A stretch of 44,967 nucleotides of DNA from a virus, in IMG/VR virus record IMGVR_UViG_3300027896_000075, positions 1-44,967 of that record. One strand, 5' to 3'. Shown here one piece after another: positions 30,008 through 37,085 of the stretch. Both the position numbers and the translations under genes were made by a program. The notes beneath the pieces are model-generated. The model had not been told where the DNA came from. It was given only the letters and a program-made list of their open reading frames with translations, and searched no databases. Position 1 is the first letter of the stretch. Each line of letters starts with the position of its first letter.

Positions 30008-30219
30008 CGCGGATCCAATACGACCTGCTCCGCGCCCAGGAGCCCGCCCTTGACCTTCCCGATTGGGAACTCATGGGCGCCCGTTGCCTGGATGATATGC
30101 TCTTCGTCAGCCGCAACACGCGAGAAGAGGTTATCGCCAACCGGGCGGTGAAGTTGATGACCGGCGGCTTTGGCTATCGGCCTTACGAAAGGCTGGTCCC
30201 CCGCTCGCAGCGAGACTGA
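30004..30219 (+). CDS. Unknown small protein, 71 residues
   Basis: MTRIQYDLLRAQEPALDLPD at ATG 30004 (ATGA overlap). The 3' end overlaps the opposing gene by 37 bp, so the two transcripts converge here. Function unknown. Confidence 0.55.
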   Translation: MTRIQYDLLRAQEPALDLPDWELMGARCLDDMLFVSRNTREEVIANRAVKLMTGGFGYRPYERLVPRSQRD

Positions 30220-30449
30220 ACCCACCGCTCGTTCCACGCAAAGATCGCCGCGCTCATCGCCTTGGTCGCCGGCCCGGCGGGCGGAATTTCAAAGCTGGGT
30301 AGCGCCGGCACGTAAGGCGGGTATTGCAGCCGCGGCGCCCCGTCCCCCGGAAACTTCACGTTAAACCCCGTCCGCGCGTCGTAAGCCCGGTTCGCTGCCG
30401 CCACCGCCTCCGCGTCGTAGCCTGCGACCTCGGAATACTTTAGCGTCAT
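30183..30449 (-). CDS. Unknown protein downstream of the replication gene, 88 residues
   Basis: Starts MTLKYSEVAGYDAEAVAAAN; ATG 30449 overlaps the upstream stop (ATGA). The N-terminal half is a helix and the centre is Pro-rich (PPYVPALPSFEIPPAGP). Function unknown. Confidence 0.5.
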   Translation of the reverse strand: MTLKYSEVAGYDAEAVAAANRAYDARTGFNVKFPGDGAPRLQYPPYVPALPSFEIPPAGPATKAMSAAIFAWNERWVQSRCERGTSLS

Positions 30450-30982
30450 TGCTCTTCCGGAAAATCCTCCGCCCGCAACCGCGCCAGCCGCTCCCCCTCG
30501 CTCTCCCCACCGTTGCCCGCCGAAACCGGCAACGCCGCCGTCGTCAACCGATCCGCCCCAGCCTGATCCCCCCGCCCCGCCGCCGCCACCGCCTGCGTCT
30601 CGCCCGGCAGGGGCTTGCTCTTGGCCCGATACTCCCGCTGCTTCCCGGCCTTGTACGCCCTCCGGTTGATCGAACGCATCAAATCCTCGTAATACTGCCC
30701 GTTGAGCAGCAACCAGCCATCCGCGACCTTCTCAACTCGCCGCCCCTCGTGCGGCTGCGGCTCGATCCGCTTCTTGTCCGGCGCCCCCAGCACCTTCAGC
30801 GCCGCCAATACCTCCGCCTCCGTCTTGTGCGCCCGCTGGCCGATGGCAAAGGCGTTGTACCGAACCACCTGATCCGCGTCCTTCAGCGCCATCATCGTCA
30901 GAAACACCTTCACCACGTTGTCCGGCTCCGTCCACACCGACGAGTCCACGATCTTCGAGAACAGCGGGGTCCATGTGTTCAT
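30446..30982 (-). CDS. Phage replication-organiser protein (Lin1244/Lin1753-like)
   Basis: 178 residues. The N-terminal winged-helix-like domain reads FSKIVDSSVWTEPDNVVKVF, then TMMALKDADQVVRYNAFAIG and LKVLGAPDKKRI followed by RRVEKVADGWLLLNGQYYE. This is the pattern of replisome organisers with an N-terminal wHTH (W-E-D...A.AL..L..PD..S....EGRRI...GW...N...Y). The C-terminus is a charged, Ala/Gly-rich tail. It probably binds the phage origin. Its promoter overlaps a long palindrome and predicts a nearly leaderless mRNA. Confidence 0.7.
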   Translation of the reverse strand: MNTWTPLFSKIVDSSVWTEPDNVVKVFLTMMALKDADQVVRYNAFAIGQRAHKTEAEVLAALKVLGAPDKKRIEPQPHEGRRVEKVADGWLLLNGQYYEDLMRSINRRAYKAGKQREYRAKSKPLPGETQAVAAAGRGDQAGADRLTTAALPVSAGNGGESEGERLARLRAEDFPEEQ

Positions 30983-31019
30983 ATGTGGACAAATGTAGCA
31001 AAAGTGTCCACATTGTCAA
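30983..31019 (-). promoter_or_regulatory. Promoter overlapped by a 9-bp inverted-repeat operator
   Basis: Leftward promoter: -35 TTGACA (31019-31014), 16-bp spacer, -10 TACATT (30997-30992), with ATG 30982 only 9 nt on. ATGTGGACA (30983-30991) and TGTCCACAT (31005-31013) are perfect inverted repeats flanking the -10, separated by 13 bp, one arm reaching the start codon. This is a good operator layout for autorepression by the product. Confidence 0.6.
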
Positions 31020-31300
31020 CGGTGGATATTGCGAGGACAAATTGAGGACATATACAGATACAGATACAGAAGGGGGTACAGGGGGAGTCGCCGTCAAAGT
31101 TCTATGTGGAAATTCGATAGCCGCTACAGCGGACTTCGCCCAATTATCCCCCAAAATCGAATTGGTGGGAATTCGGCGCCAGACTCGTTATCCGGCAAAC
31201 CGAATTGGTGAGCGGAGGGGGCTGTCATTCCACCCCCCGTCCCGGTTCCCCCCTCCCCCCCGGTTCCCGTCCCCACCCTCCCCTGCGCAAAAGAGATTCC
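31020..31300. repeat. Non-coding region with short tandem repeats and C-rich tract
   Basis: I see no gene here. It contains three ATACAG units at 31052-31069, a direct repeat CGAATTGGTG at 31158-31167 and 31201-31210, and a C-rich tract at 31232-31285. The minus strand of the C-rich tract has runs of G that could form a quadruplex (complement of 31266-31283), between the HNH stop and the rest of the region. Confidence 0.5.
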
Positions 31301-31666
31301 CTAAATTCTTCTGGCGTGCTTGCTGTTCTGGCTTCGTGTTGCCCACTCCAAGTTGCTGACTCGATTGTCCACTCGCACCTTGTTCTTGTGGTTCACGTCG
31401 CTGTGCGCTGGGCTTGGCTGCTCCAGGAAGGCTGCTGCTACCAGCCTGTGAGCCAGCCTTGTTTCCTGCCTGCCGTTGCGGAATAGGCCGATGTGCAGAT
31501 AGCCGTTGTGCACCGTGGTTCCTCCAAGGTATTGGCCTGTCCATCGGTTACGAAACCTGCCCATGCTCGACACCTCGTAGCGCGGGAAGTCTGGCACTGG
31601 CCGCCATTCCTCCTGGCTGGCAACTACGCTTTGTCCGTCGTCGAAGAGCTTGAATTCGGTTTGCAT
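31301..31666 (-). CDS. NUMOD4/HNH homing endonuclease
   Basis: 121 residues. The NUMOD4 segment is EEWRPVPDFPRYEVSSMGRF, with beta pieces HNGYLHIGLFRNGR. The HNH_3 core is LAHRLVAAAFLEQP, then DVNHKNKVRVDNRVSNLEWA, TRSQNSKHA. The family is intron- and HEG-associated. Its start overlaps the end of the 137-residue gene by about 43 bp in another frame, suggesting insertion at that gene's 3' end. It is more A/T-rich than its neighbours. Confidence 0.85.
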   Translation of the reverse strand: MQTEFKLFDDGQSVVASQEEWRPVPDFPRYEVSSMGRFRNRWTGQYLGGTTVHNGYLHIGLFRNGRQETRLAHRLVAAAFLEQPSPAHSDVNHKNKVRVDNRVSNLEWATRSQNSKHARRI

Positions 31667-32037
31667 GGTGTTTGCTGGGGCGTCGGCATCGGTTCCGCTT
31701 CCACGTCCAGGGCAGCCGGCTCGGGCTCCGCGGCGTTCATGATCTGGGCAGGAACAGCGCGCGTCCGCGGTCGATGATTGCGCGGGTCAACGTCAATGTC
31801 TTTTGGCTTGGGACGCATGCGGAGGATGCGCTTGCGCTCCTCACACTCACAGATGGCTCGCATGATCTGAGCGAGAGCACTTGGCGTAATCCTTGGCTTG
31901 TGGGCCTGTGCATAGCCAAGCTTCTGCAAATCAACGAGGGCCTGATAAGGCGAGTATTTTGCTTTGCGGGTGGTTCCGTTGGAGCCCTTGGCGAAGGGAG
32001 TCAGACCGGAAGTATTGGGAGTGGGATTGCCAAGCAC
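31624..32037 (-). CDS. Unknown protein, 137 residues, GTG start
   Basis: Begins MLGNPTPNTSGLTPFAKGSN, with a helical middle (YSPYQALVDLQKLGYAQAHK, then ITPSALAQIMRAICECEERK), a basic patch and a Glu/Pro-rich tail. The GTG start lies where its promoter predicts transcription to begin. Possibly a DNA-binding or packaging-associated protein; no clear family. Confidence 0.5.
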   Translation of the reverse strand: MLGNPTPNTSGLTPFAKGSNGTTRKAKYSPYQALVDLQKLGYAQAHKPRITPSALAQIMRAICECEERKRILRMRPKPKDIDVDPRNHRPRTRAVPAQIMNAAEPEPAALDVEAEPMPTPQQTPCKPNSSSSTTDKA

Positions 32038-32043
32038 AGAGGA

Positions 32044-32073
32044 CTTTTAGTGTGTAACCATCACAATTGTCAA
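32044..32073 (-). promoter_or_regulatory. Candidate leaderless promoter
   Basis: -35 TTGACA (32073-32068), 18-bp spacer, -10 TAAAAG (32049-32044), with the GTG start 6 nt on. The -35 lies in CCTATTGACA, identical over 10 bp to the leftward promoter at 26385-26376. Confidence 0.5.
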
Positions 32074-32129
32074 TAGGAGAAGGGTGAAGCGGTGAAGAAT
32101 CGTGCATCCTCGGATGAAAGGTAAAACAG

Positions 32130-32315
32130 ATGAAGCAGTGCGTATTTGGATGGTTTGAAGGGGTATTGCAGCGTTCGGTGGTGAAGGCGTTGTTACGCTG
32201 GCATCCTGGCAAGGTGAATGCGGATGGGACGTATCATGAGAGCAAGTTGGCGGTGGTGGGGTATTCGAGGTGGTTGGGGTGGTACAGTGCTTTGGGGAAT
32301 GGGGGAGGGCGATGA
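32130..32315 (+). CDS. Unknown protein, 61 residues
   Basis: Starts MKQCVFGWFEGVLQRSVVKA, preceded by the ribosome-binding cassette GAAAGGTAAAACAG (32116-32129), which supports it. Function unknown; the last residues overlap the next gene by ATGA. Confidence 0.55.
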   Translation: MKQCVFGWFEGVLQRSVVKALLRWHPGKVNADGTYHESKLAVVGYSRWLGWYSALGNGGGR

Positions 32316-32536
32316 ACACCAATCGCATGTGTCACGGTTCTGGGCCATGTTTGACTGGTGAAGTACGGTTTCTGTCTAATGGGGCAATTCCAGATCACGG
32401 CAACGTGATTCTGTGTGCCGCCTGTTTTCGGCGGGAGATACGATGGCGAGCGGAGCGCAACCGGGAATTGGCGGCTGATTGCCGGTTCAAGCTGCCTGAG
32501 TGGTTGCAGTGCAAGATTTACGGGGATGGCCACTGA
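32312..32536 (+). CDS. Small zinc-type protein, 74 residues
   Basis: MNTNRMCHGSGPCLTGEVRF begins at ATG 32312 (ATGA). MCHGSGPC and LCAACFRRE provide a four-Cys site. Function unknown. Confidence 0.55.
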   Translation: MNTNRMCHGSGPCLTGEVRFLSNGAIPDHGNVILCAACFRREIRWRAERNRELAADCRFKLPEWLQCKIYGDGH

Positions 32537-32571
32537 TTACAGCCTGAGGGCCTGCGCTACGGGCCTTCTGC

Positions 32572-32620
32572 TGTAGCCAGAAGCTACACGCCAGCGATGG
32601 CGAGATTGAAAGGTAAACGG
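32572..32620 (+). promoter_or_regulatory. Tandem hairpins and ribosome-binding cassette before the DUF3150 gene
   Basis: TGTAGC/GCTACA (32572-32577 with 32583-32588) is directly followed by CGCCA/TGGCG with a GCGA tetraloop (32589-32602). AGATTGAAA and GGTAAACGG follow to the ATG at 32621. The tail combines the GATTGAAA motif with the GAAAGGTAAACAG cassette. Confidence 0.5.
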
Positions 32621-33490
32621 ATGAGTATGAATCAGTTCAAATTAGGCGAGCGGGCGGTGCTGATGCGGCTGTCGGTCGGGCTGCCGGGCAAGAGTCGGAA
32701 GGACAAGGCGTTGACCGGCGACATACAGACGGAGCACGCGCTTGGGCGGGAGTCGGGGAATTGGGTGAAGTCAAAGTTTCCCAAGTGGGCGTTAGAGCCA
32801 CTGGAGAAGCTGGTGGGGGAAGCGCGGCAATATCACGCGCGGGTCACGTTGCCGTTTGATGCGGGGATCGGGATCTTGCCGGCGGGGCTGATCCAAGAGT
32901 ACACGGAGACCATGCGCGAGTATGCGGGGAAGTTCCTGGGGCTGGCGCACTCGCACTTTGAGTTGCGCTATGCTGAAATGGTCGAGTGGGCGAGGGCGGA
33001 GCACAACGGGACGTTCGACGCCAGCGATTATCCGCCGGTGGAGGAATTGCTGGAGTGTTTCACGTTCAAGGCGGAAGCGACGCCGATACCGGGCGAGGAG
33101 CACTACGCCGAGGGTATCAAGGCTTTGCTGGGAGTGGACAGCGCCTCCGTGGACGTGCAAATCAATGACGCGGCGGTCGAGGGTCAGCGGGAGCTAATGC
33201 GCCGGCTGATGGCGCCGGTGCGGGCGATGGCGGTCAAACTGGCGGAAGATCCTGGCGATGGGAAAGCGCCGATTTTCCGGGATACGCTGATCGGGAACTT
33301 GCAGGAGATTGCGGGTCTGGCGCCCAAGCTGAACATTGGGGGCGATGCGCAGATTGACGCGTTTGCCCGGGAGATTTCCGCTCTGACTCAGTTCACTCCC
33401 TACATTCTGCGCCAGAGCGCGGGGGTCCGAAATGAGGCGCAGAATGCGGCGGCGGCGCTACTGGCCAAAATGGACGGGTATCGCTTATGA
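32621..33490 (+). CDS. DUF3150-like protein, partner of MoxR/VWA genes
   Basis: 289 residues from ATG 32621 (MSMNQFKLGERAVLMRLSVG), taken because the ribosome-binding cassette lies just upstream. Largely helical, with charged segments (KWALEPLEKLVGEARQYHA, then TETMREYAGKFLGLAH). Position in front of a MoxR-type ATPase and a VWA gene, together with its size, suggests the DUF3150 group found with such genes in phages and bacteria. The function is not known; it may be a substrate or adaptor of the ATPase. Confidence 0.6.
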   Translation: MSMNQFKLGERAVLMRLSVGLPGKSRKDKALTGDIQTEHALGRESGNWVKSKFPKWALEPLEKLVGEARQYHARVTLPFDAGIGILPAGLIQEYTETMREYAGKFLGLAHSHFELRYAEMVEWARAEHNGTFDASDYPPVEELLECFTFKAEATPIPGEEHYAEGIKALLGVDSASVDVQINDAAVEGQRELMRRLMAPVRAMAVKLAEDPGDGKAPIFRDTLIGNLQEIAGLAPKLNIGGDAQIDAFAREISALTQFTPYILRQSAGVRNEAQNAAAALLAKMDGYRL

Positions 33491-33777
33491 GCCACACTTC
33501 AAAAACCTGGCGCTTGCGTGAGCGGATTGTAGGGCACGTATCGCGCATCGCAGAGGATCGGAGCACTAACCCGCGGTTTTACAATCGCTGGTTTGTGGAC
33601 TGGCCTCCTGAGCGAGTGGTCCATATCGTGCTCCAGCGACGGTGTAGGCATCCTGGGGCCGGGCAGGTGGCGTACATGCAAGTCGAGTGTAGCGGGCGTC
33701 GTATGCTGCTGAAGGAGCTACGCGAGTTCGCGGACTGGTTGACGGACAAGGCTTCTGTGAACAAAGCGCAGCGTTGA
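33487..33777 (+). CDS. Unknown protein, 96 residues
   Basis: Starts MSHTSKTWRLRERIVGHVSR at ATG 33487 (ATGA overlap). Basic, with a helical C-terminus (RRMLLKELREFADWL). Its stop codon lies in the 5' arm of the large hairpin that precedes the AAA+ gene. Function unknown. Confidence 0.55.
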   Translation: MSHTSKTWRLRERIVGHVSRIAEDRSTNPRFYNRWFVDWPPERVVHIVLQRRCRHPGAGQVAYMQVECSGRRMLLKELREFADWLTDKASVNKAQR

Positions 33778-33877
33778 CACCAGAGCAAGCATCACCGTCT
33801 GCTAAGTGTGGGGGCGGTGATACCTCTCCGGTGTCAATGTCGGCATCGGTCAACAACAACAAGAGAAAGGTAAACAG
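33774..33877 (+). promoter_or_regulatory. Nested hairpin and ribosome-binding cassette before the AAA+ gene
   Basis: TTGACACC (33774-33781) pairs with GGTGTCAA (33830-33837). Inside it, ATCACCG (33791-33797) pairs with CGGTGAT (33815-33821). A CAA-rich stretch and GAAAGGTAAACAG (33865-33877) precede the ATG. The structure could terminate upstream transcripts or regulate the ATPase. Confidence 0.5.
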
Positions 33878-35002
33878 ATGAGTATGGACGAAAGCATCGG
33901 CCTGACGGCGAAGCTGCCCATATCGGGTTACAGCGACGTTGGGGGTAACACGGTCCTCGGTGCCAAGGAGCTATTCGAGGACTGCTTAAAGAACAACCTG
34001 CAGGTGCTCTTTCGGGGGCCGCCGGGGGTCGGCAAATCGGTCATGGTCGAGGATGTCTGCAAGGAATTGGGCTACGACCTGATCCCGATTTGCACGCCCC
34101 TTTGCACCCCTGAGTTTATCTCAGGATACCCGTTCCGGCATGATGGCACTGCGGGTCATGCGCCGTTCGGGCCGATTGCCCGGGCGTTGGCGGCGAACAA
34201 GCCGACTTGCGTTATCTGGGATGAACTGGGCGGGGGCAGCGAGTCGGTGCTCAAGGCGCTACTCCGGGGGATGCAATTCCGGGAGTTCGCTGATCGGCGC
34301 TTGCCGGACTGTGTGACAATGTGCGGTGCCACTAACGATGTCGGTCACGGGGCCGGCGTCATGGGCCTGCTGGAGCCAATGAAGGACCGGTTTCAAACTA
34401 TCATCGAAATTGAGCCTTCGGTGGAAAGCACGGTCGTTTATGGGCTCGGGCATCAGTGGCCGGCCTCGGTGTTGGCCTTCCTGCGGAACAGCCCTGACAG
34501 CCTGCTGGATTGGAAGCCCGTTCGCAGCATGGCCAGCGGCGGCGCTACTCCGCGCGGCTGGGGCGACATCGCCCGGATGGAAAGCATCGGGCTCGTGGAT
34601 CGGTTCCCGCAGGCCGTTATCGGTAAAGTCGGCCTCGGGTCGGGGGCGAAGTACCTCGCCTATCGCAAGCTGATGGGCGAGTTGCCGGATCTGGCGGAGA
34701 TTCAACTCAATCCCGATGCGGCGCCGGTCCCGGAGAATCCCGGGGCGCGTTACCTGGTGGCGATGGCCCTTGCGATGCGGATGGACGGCCACAGCTTCGG
34801 GCCGTACCTGACCTATCTGAAGCGTCTGCCGATGATGTTCCGGGCGTACAGCGTGAAAGATGCCTTCCGGTCGGAAGCGGCTCGGCGGTCGGCTGGCAGC
34901 CTCCCGCAGAACTGGAAACCGCTGAAGGACAGTCCTGACTTCACTCCGTGGGTGTGTTCGGCGGACTGGCGGGCTATTGAGCAGGCTGCCAGCGGGGCGT
35001 AA
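33878..35002 (+). CDS. MoxR/CobS-type AAA+ ATPase
   Basis: 374 residues. The Walker A motif is GPPGVGKS (47-54), Walker B is CVIWDELGG (about 111-119), and sensor-type NDVGHGAGVMG follows near 150. The helical lid and C-terminus fit the MoxR/CobS clade, which typically chaperones metal- or cofactor-dependent partners together with a VWA protein. It is followed by a metallopeptidase-like/VWA gene and preceded by the DUF3150-like gene, so the three probably act together. No viral role is established by the sequence. Confidence 0.85.
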   Translation: MSMDESIGLTAKLPISGYSDVGGNTVLGAKELFEDCLKNNLQVLFRGPPGVGKSVMVEDVCKELGYDLIPICTPLCTPEFISGYPFRHDGTAGHAPFGPIARALAANKPTCVIWDELGGGSESVLKALLRGMQFREFADRRLPDCVTMCGATNDVGHGAGVMGLLEPMKDRFQTIIEIEPSVESTVVYGLGHQWPASVLAFLRNSPDSLLDWKPVRSMASGGATPRGWGDIARMESIGLVDRFPQAVIGKVGLGSGAKYLAYRKLMGELPDLAEIQLNPDAAPVPENPGARYLVAMALAMRMDGHSFGPYLTYLKRLPMMFRAYSVKDAFRSEAARRSAGSLPQNWKPLKDSPDFTPWVCSADWRAIEQAASGA

Positions 35003-35025
35003 CCGTCATAGATTGCCTATAGTGT

Positions 35026-35093
35026 CAGCCCTTGCTTTCGGGCGGGGGCTGCGGATTGAAACATTGTGGAAGTGGTAAACGAAAGGTAAACAG
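35026..35093 (+). promoter_or_regulatory. Hairpin, exact CGGATTGAAAC tail and ribosome-binding cassette
   Basis: CAGCCC (35026-35031) pairs with GGGCTG (35046-35051), followed by CGGATTGAAAC (35052-35062) and then ATTGTG rather than a start ATG. GAAAGGTAAACAG (35081-35093) precedes the ATG of a 22-residue frame. Confidence 0.6.
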
Positions 35094-35162
35094 ATGAAAT
35101 TGAGTCAAAAAGCCTCAGGTGCGGCACGCATTTTGAAGTTGGGGGGTACGCATGAAGCGTGA
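35094..35162 (+). CDS. 22-residue leader peptide
   Basis: ATG 35094 follows the standard ribosome-binding cassette. It encodes MKLSQKASGAARILKLGGTH plus two residues and overlaps the next gene by 11 bp. It may couple translation of the basic protein and the VWA gene. Confidence 0.4.
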   Translation: MKLSQKASGAARILKLGGTHEA

Positions 35163-35343
35163 CGTCGAGCGCGCCAGCCCGATGACGTTCTACTTTCGGA
35201 GCAATACGGGCCTGTTGTACAGGCTGCCAGCTAATGCTCTGAGGACACGCAAGCGGCGGCTGCGGGCTATGCGACGTTCCCGAGCAGTCATCACCCGGCT
35301 GGGCTTCACGCTGCCTGGCCGAAACCGGAGGGCCAGCCGATGA
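35152..35343 (+). CDS. Small Arg-rich protein, 63 residues
   Basis: Very basic (LRTRKRRLRAMRRSRAVITR). It overlaps the leader peptide upstream and the VWA gene (ATGA) downstream. Nucleic-acid binding is plausible. Function unknown. Confidence 0.45.
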   Translation: MKRDVERASPMTFYFRSNTGLLYRLPANALRTRKRRLRAMRRSRAVITRLGFTLPGRNRRASR

Positions 35344-36620
35344 ACCGCGATAAACGAGTCGAGAAAGCGCAAACGGGCGTGGTTTTCCGCGTCCCGTTCT
35401 TTGCGCCTGGGGTGGCTAAACTCTCGGTCGTCTTTGGGGATGGAGGGCCATACGGCACAGCATGTACTAATGGCGAGCGTATTGACTTCAAGTCAGAGTG
35501 GTTCGACAAGCTCACGGACGGCAATGTGGTGACCGTCGAGTGTCACGAGGTCTGCCACGAGCTATTGGGCCACCGTTGGCGTGCGCCGGCGGAAGCCGTG
35601 GCCGATGACGGCCTGTGGAAGCTTTGGAATCAGGCTGCGGACCATGAGGTTAACTTGATGCTCAAGGAATGGTCGGCGCAGGTGATGGCCAGCGGGAAAG
35701 CTGACCCGTTCCCGTTCCCGGAGCCGGCGAACGCCTATTGCGCTGATCCGCGGTTCTCGGGGCAGTGTGCGGAGCAGATTTACCCTGTCCTGAGAAGCGA
35801 GCAAGACTCAGGGAATGGGCCTGGGAAGCATCCACTTGGTCAGGGCGGGGTCGGAAGCGGGCAGGGGGTATCTGGATACCCTCCAAACGGTCCTGGGTCA
35901 AATGCGGGGCAAAAACCGTCTCCTCACTCTATGCCAGCCTTCGGCCAGTTCACTCCGCCAAAGCCCAACAATCCGGTGTCCAATAATCAGACACGTAATG
36001 ATTGGCGGGTAACCCTGACGCAATGCGTGCAAATTGCACGGGGGCAGGAGACTTTGCCGGCGGGTATGGAACGCCTTGTGGGCAAGCTGCTCACGCCGAA
36101 AGTGGACTGGGTTGACCTGCTGCGGAGCTTTCTCCGGGAGCAATGTGCCGATGATTGGTCATGGGAAAAGCCGAATCCGTACTTCGACGAGTCAGGTTTG
36201 ATGCTTCCTCGGCTCGAATCTGAGCACATGGCGGGCGTGGTGTTCGCTGTGGACTCTTCGGGAAGCATAGACCAGGACCTGCTGGCCCGGTTCCGGTCGG
36301 AACAGCAGGCGGCTTTGGATGATCTTTGTCCTGAGTTCTTGCTGGATATTGTGTGCGATGCGCGGGTGCATCGGGTCACGGAGTATCGGGCGGGCGACCA
36401 TATCAAGACCGATGCGCCTGGCGGGGGCGGCACGGACTTCCGTCCGATATTCGAGCATTGCGACGGGCTGCAGCAGGCGCCTAAGTGCCTGGTGATACTC
36501 ACGGACCTATGGGGCACGTTCCCGGACAAGGCACCGGACTGGCCCGTCCTCTGGGTGGTTTACGGCAATTCGGACCCGAAAGCGCCGTTTGGCGAGGTCG
36601 TGAAGTGCGATGAAAACTGA
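35340..36620 (+). CDS. Metallopeptidase-like plus von Willebrand A domain protein (DUF2201-like)
   Basis: 426 residues. The N-terminal part has a zincin-like helix VECHEVCHELLGHRW (H69, E70, H73) and, 25 residues on, WNQAADHEVNLML, a plausible third ligand or catalytic helper. After a disordered Gly/Pro/Ser linker (about 165-225) comes a VWA-type domain with a MIDAS motif, AVDSSGS (D305, S307, S309), then GGGTDFRP and VILTDLWG. This matches the putative metallopeptidase/VWA-like proteins that accompany MoxR ATPases. It follows the ATPase gene after a small basic gene. The function in phage is unknown. Confidence 0.8.
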   Translation: MNRDKRVEKAQTGVVFRVPFFAPGVAKLSVVFGDGGPYGTACTNGERIDFKSEWFDKLTDGNVVTVECHEVCHELLGHRWRAPAEAVADDGLWKLWNQAADHEVNLMLKEWSAQVMASGKADPFPFPEPANAYCADPRFSGQCAEQIYPVLRSEQDSGNGPGKHPLGQGGVGSGQGVSGYPPNGPGSNAGQKPSPHSMPAFGQFTPPKPNNPVSNNQTRNDWRVTLTQCVQIARGQETLPAGMERLVGKLLTPKVDWVDLLRSFLREQCADDWSWEKPNPYFDESGLMLPRLESEHMAGVVFAVDSSGSIDQDLLARFRSEQQAALDDLCPEFLLDIVCDARVHRVTEYRAGDHIKTDAPGGGGTDFRPIFEHCDGLQQAPKCLVILTDLWGTFPDKAPDWPVLWVVYGNSDPKAPFGEVVKCDEN

Positions 36621-36628
36621 GCAAGTGT

Positions 36629-36659
36629 CACCCTGCCAGTGCGGGGTGCGGATTGAAAC
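36629..36659 (+). promoter_or_regulatory. Hairpin plus exact CGGATTGAAAC directly before an ATG
   Basis: CACCC (36629-36633) pairs with GGGTG (36644-36648), and CGGATTGAAAC (36649-36659) then leads straight into ATG 36660. Upstream AGTGTCA also occurs before the related unit at 35026. Stem-proximal GGGTGCG plus GATTGAAA resembles the 3' end of type I-C CRISPR repeats. Confidence 0.65.
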
Positions 36660-36878
36660 ATGAATACTGAGGCTGCCGAGCAACAACTCCTGGCGATGGA
36701 CCTTGCCCGGAAGTATCTCAAGCGCCACGACAAGCTGGTCGAGGTTGTAGCTGATTACGAGCGCGAGATTGGCCGGCCTTGTCCAGGGCAGCGCGCTGTG
36801 TACCAGGACTATTATGAGCGCGCCAAGGTCATCCTGGCGTTGGCGGTCTTAACCGAGGGCGCTAACGATGAACGCTAA
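36660..36878 (+). CDS. Unknown helical protein, 72 residues
   Basis: Starts MNTEAAEQQLLAMDLARKYL. The C-terminus YYERAKVILALAVLTEGAND is similar to that of the next gene, so the pair is probably a diverged tandem duplication. Function unknown. Confidence 0.6.
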   Translation: MNTEAAEQQLLAMDLARKYLKRHDKLVEVVADYEREIGRPCPGQRAVYQDYYERAKVILALAVLTEGANDER

Positions 36879-37044
36879 GCAACCATCACTGCGTGCGAAG
36901 GGTGAAGGGCGGCGCATCCGGCGGGCGCGCAACATCGTGCGGCGATACGCTAACGCGACCGAGCGGAAGCTGATGCGCAGATACGAGCGGGCGCAGGTGG
37001 TCATCGCCACGGCGCTTTTAACAGACAATCTTGGGCCAGTGTGA
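36868..37044 (+). CDS. Basic helical protein, 58 residues, related to the preceding gene
   Basis: Starts MNAKQPSLRAKGEGRRIRRA, overlapping the previous gene by 11 bp in another frame. Its end (YERAQVVIATALLTDNLGPV) parallels the neighbour's. Nucleic-acid binding is possible from its charge. Function unknown. Confidence 0.5.
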   Translation: MNAKQPSLRAKGEGRRIRRARNIVRRYANATERKLMRRYERAQVVIATALLTDNLGPV

Positions 37045-37085
37045 CGCCCTTCCTTCACAGTCAGGAGTGACTTGTACTCGTTCAG

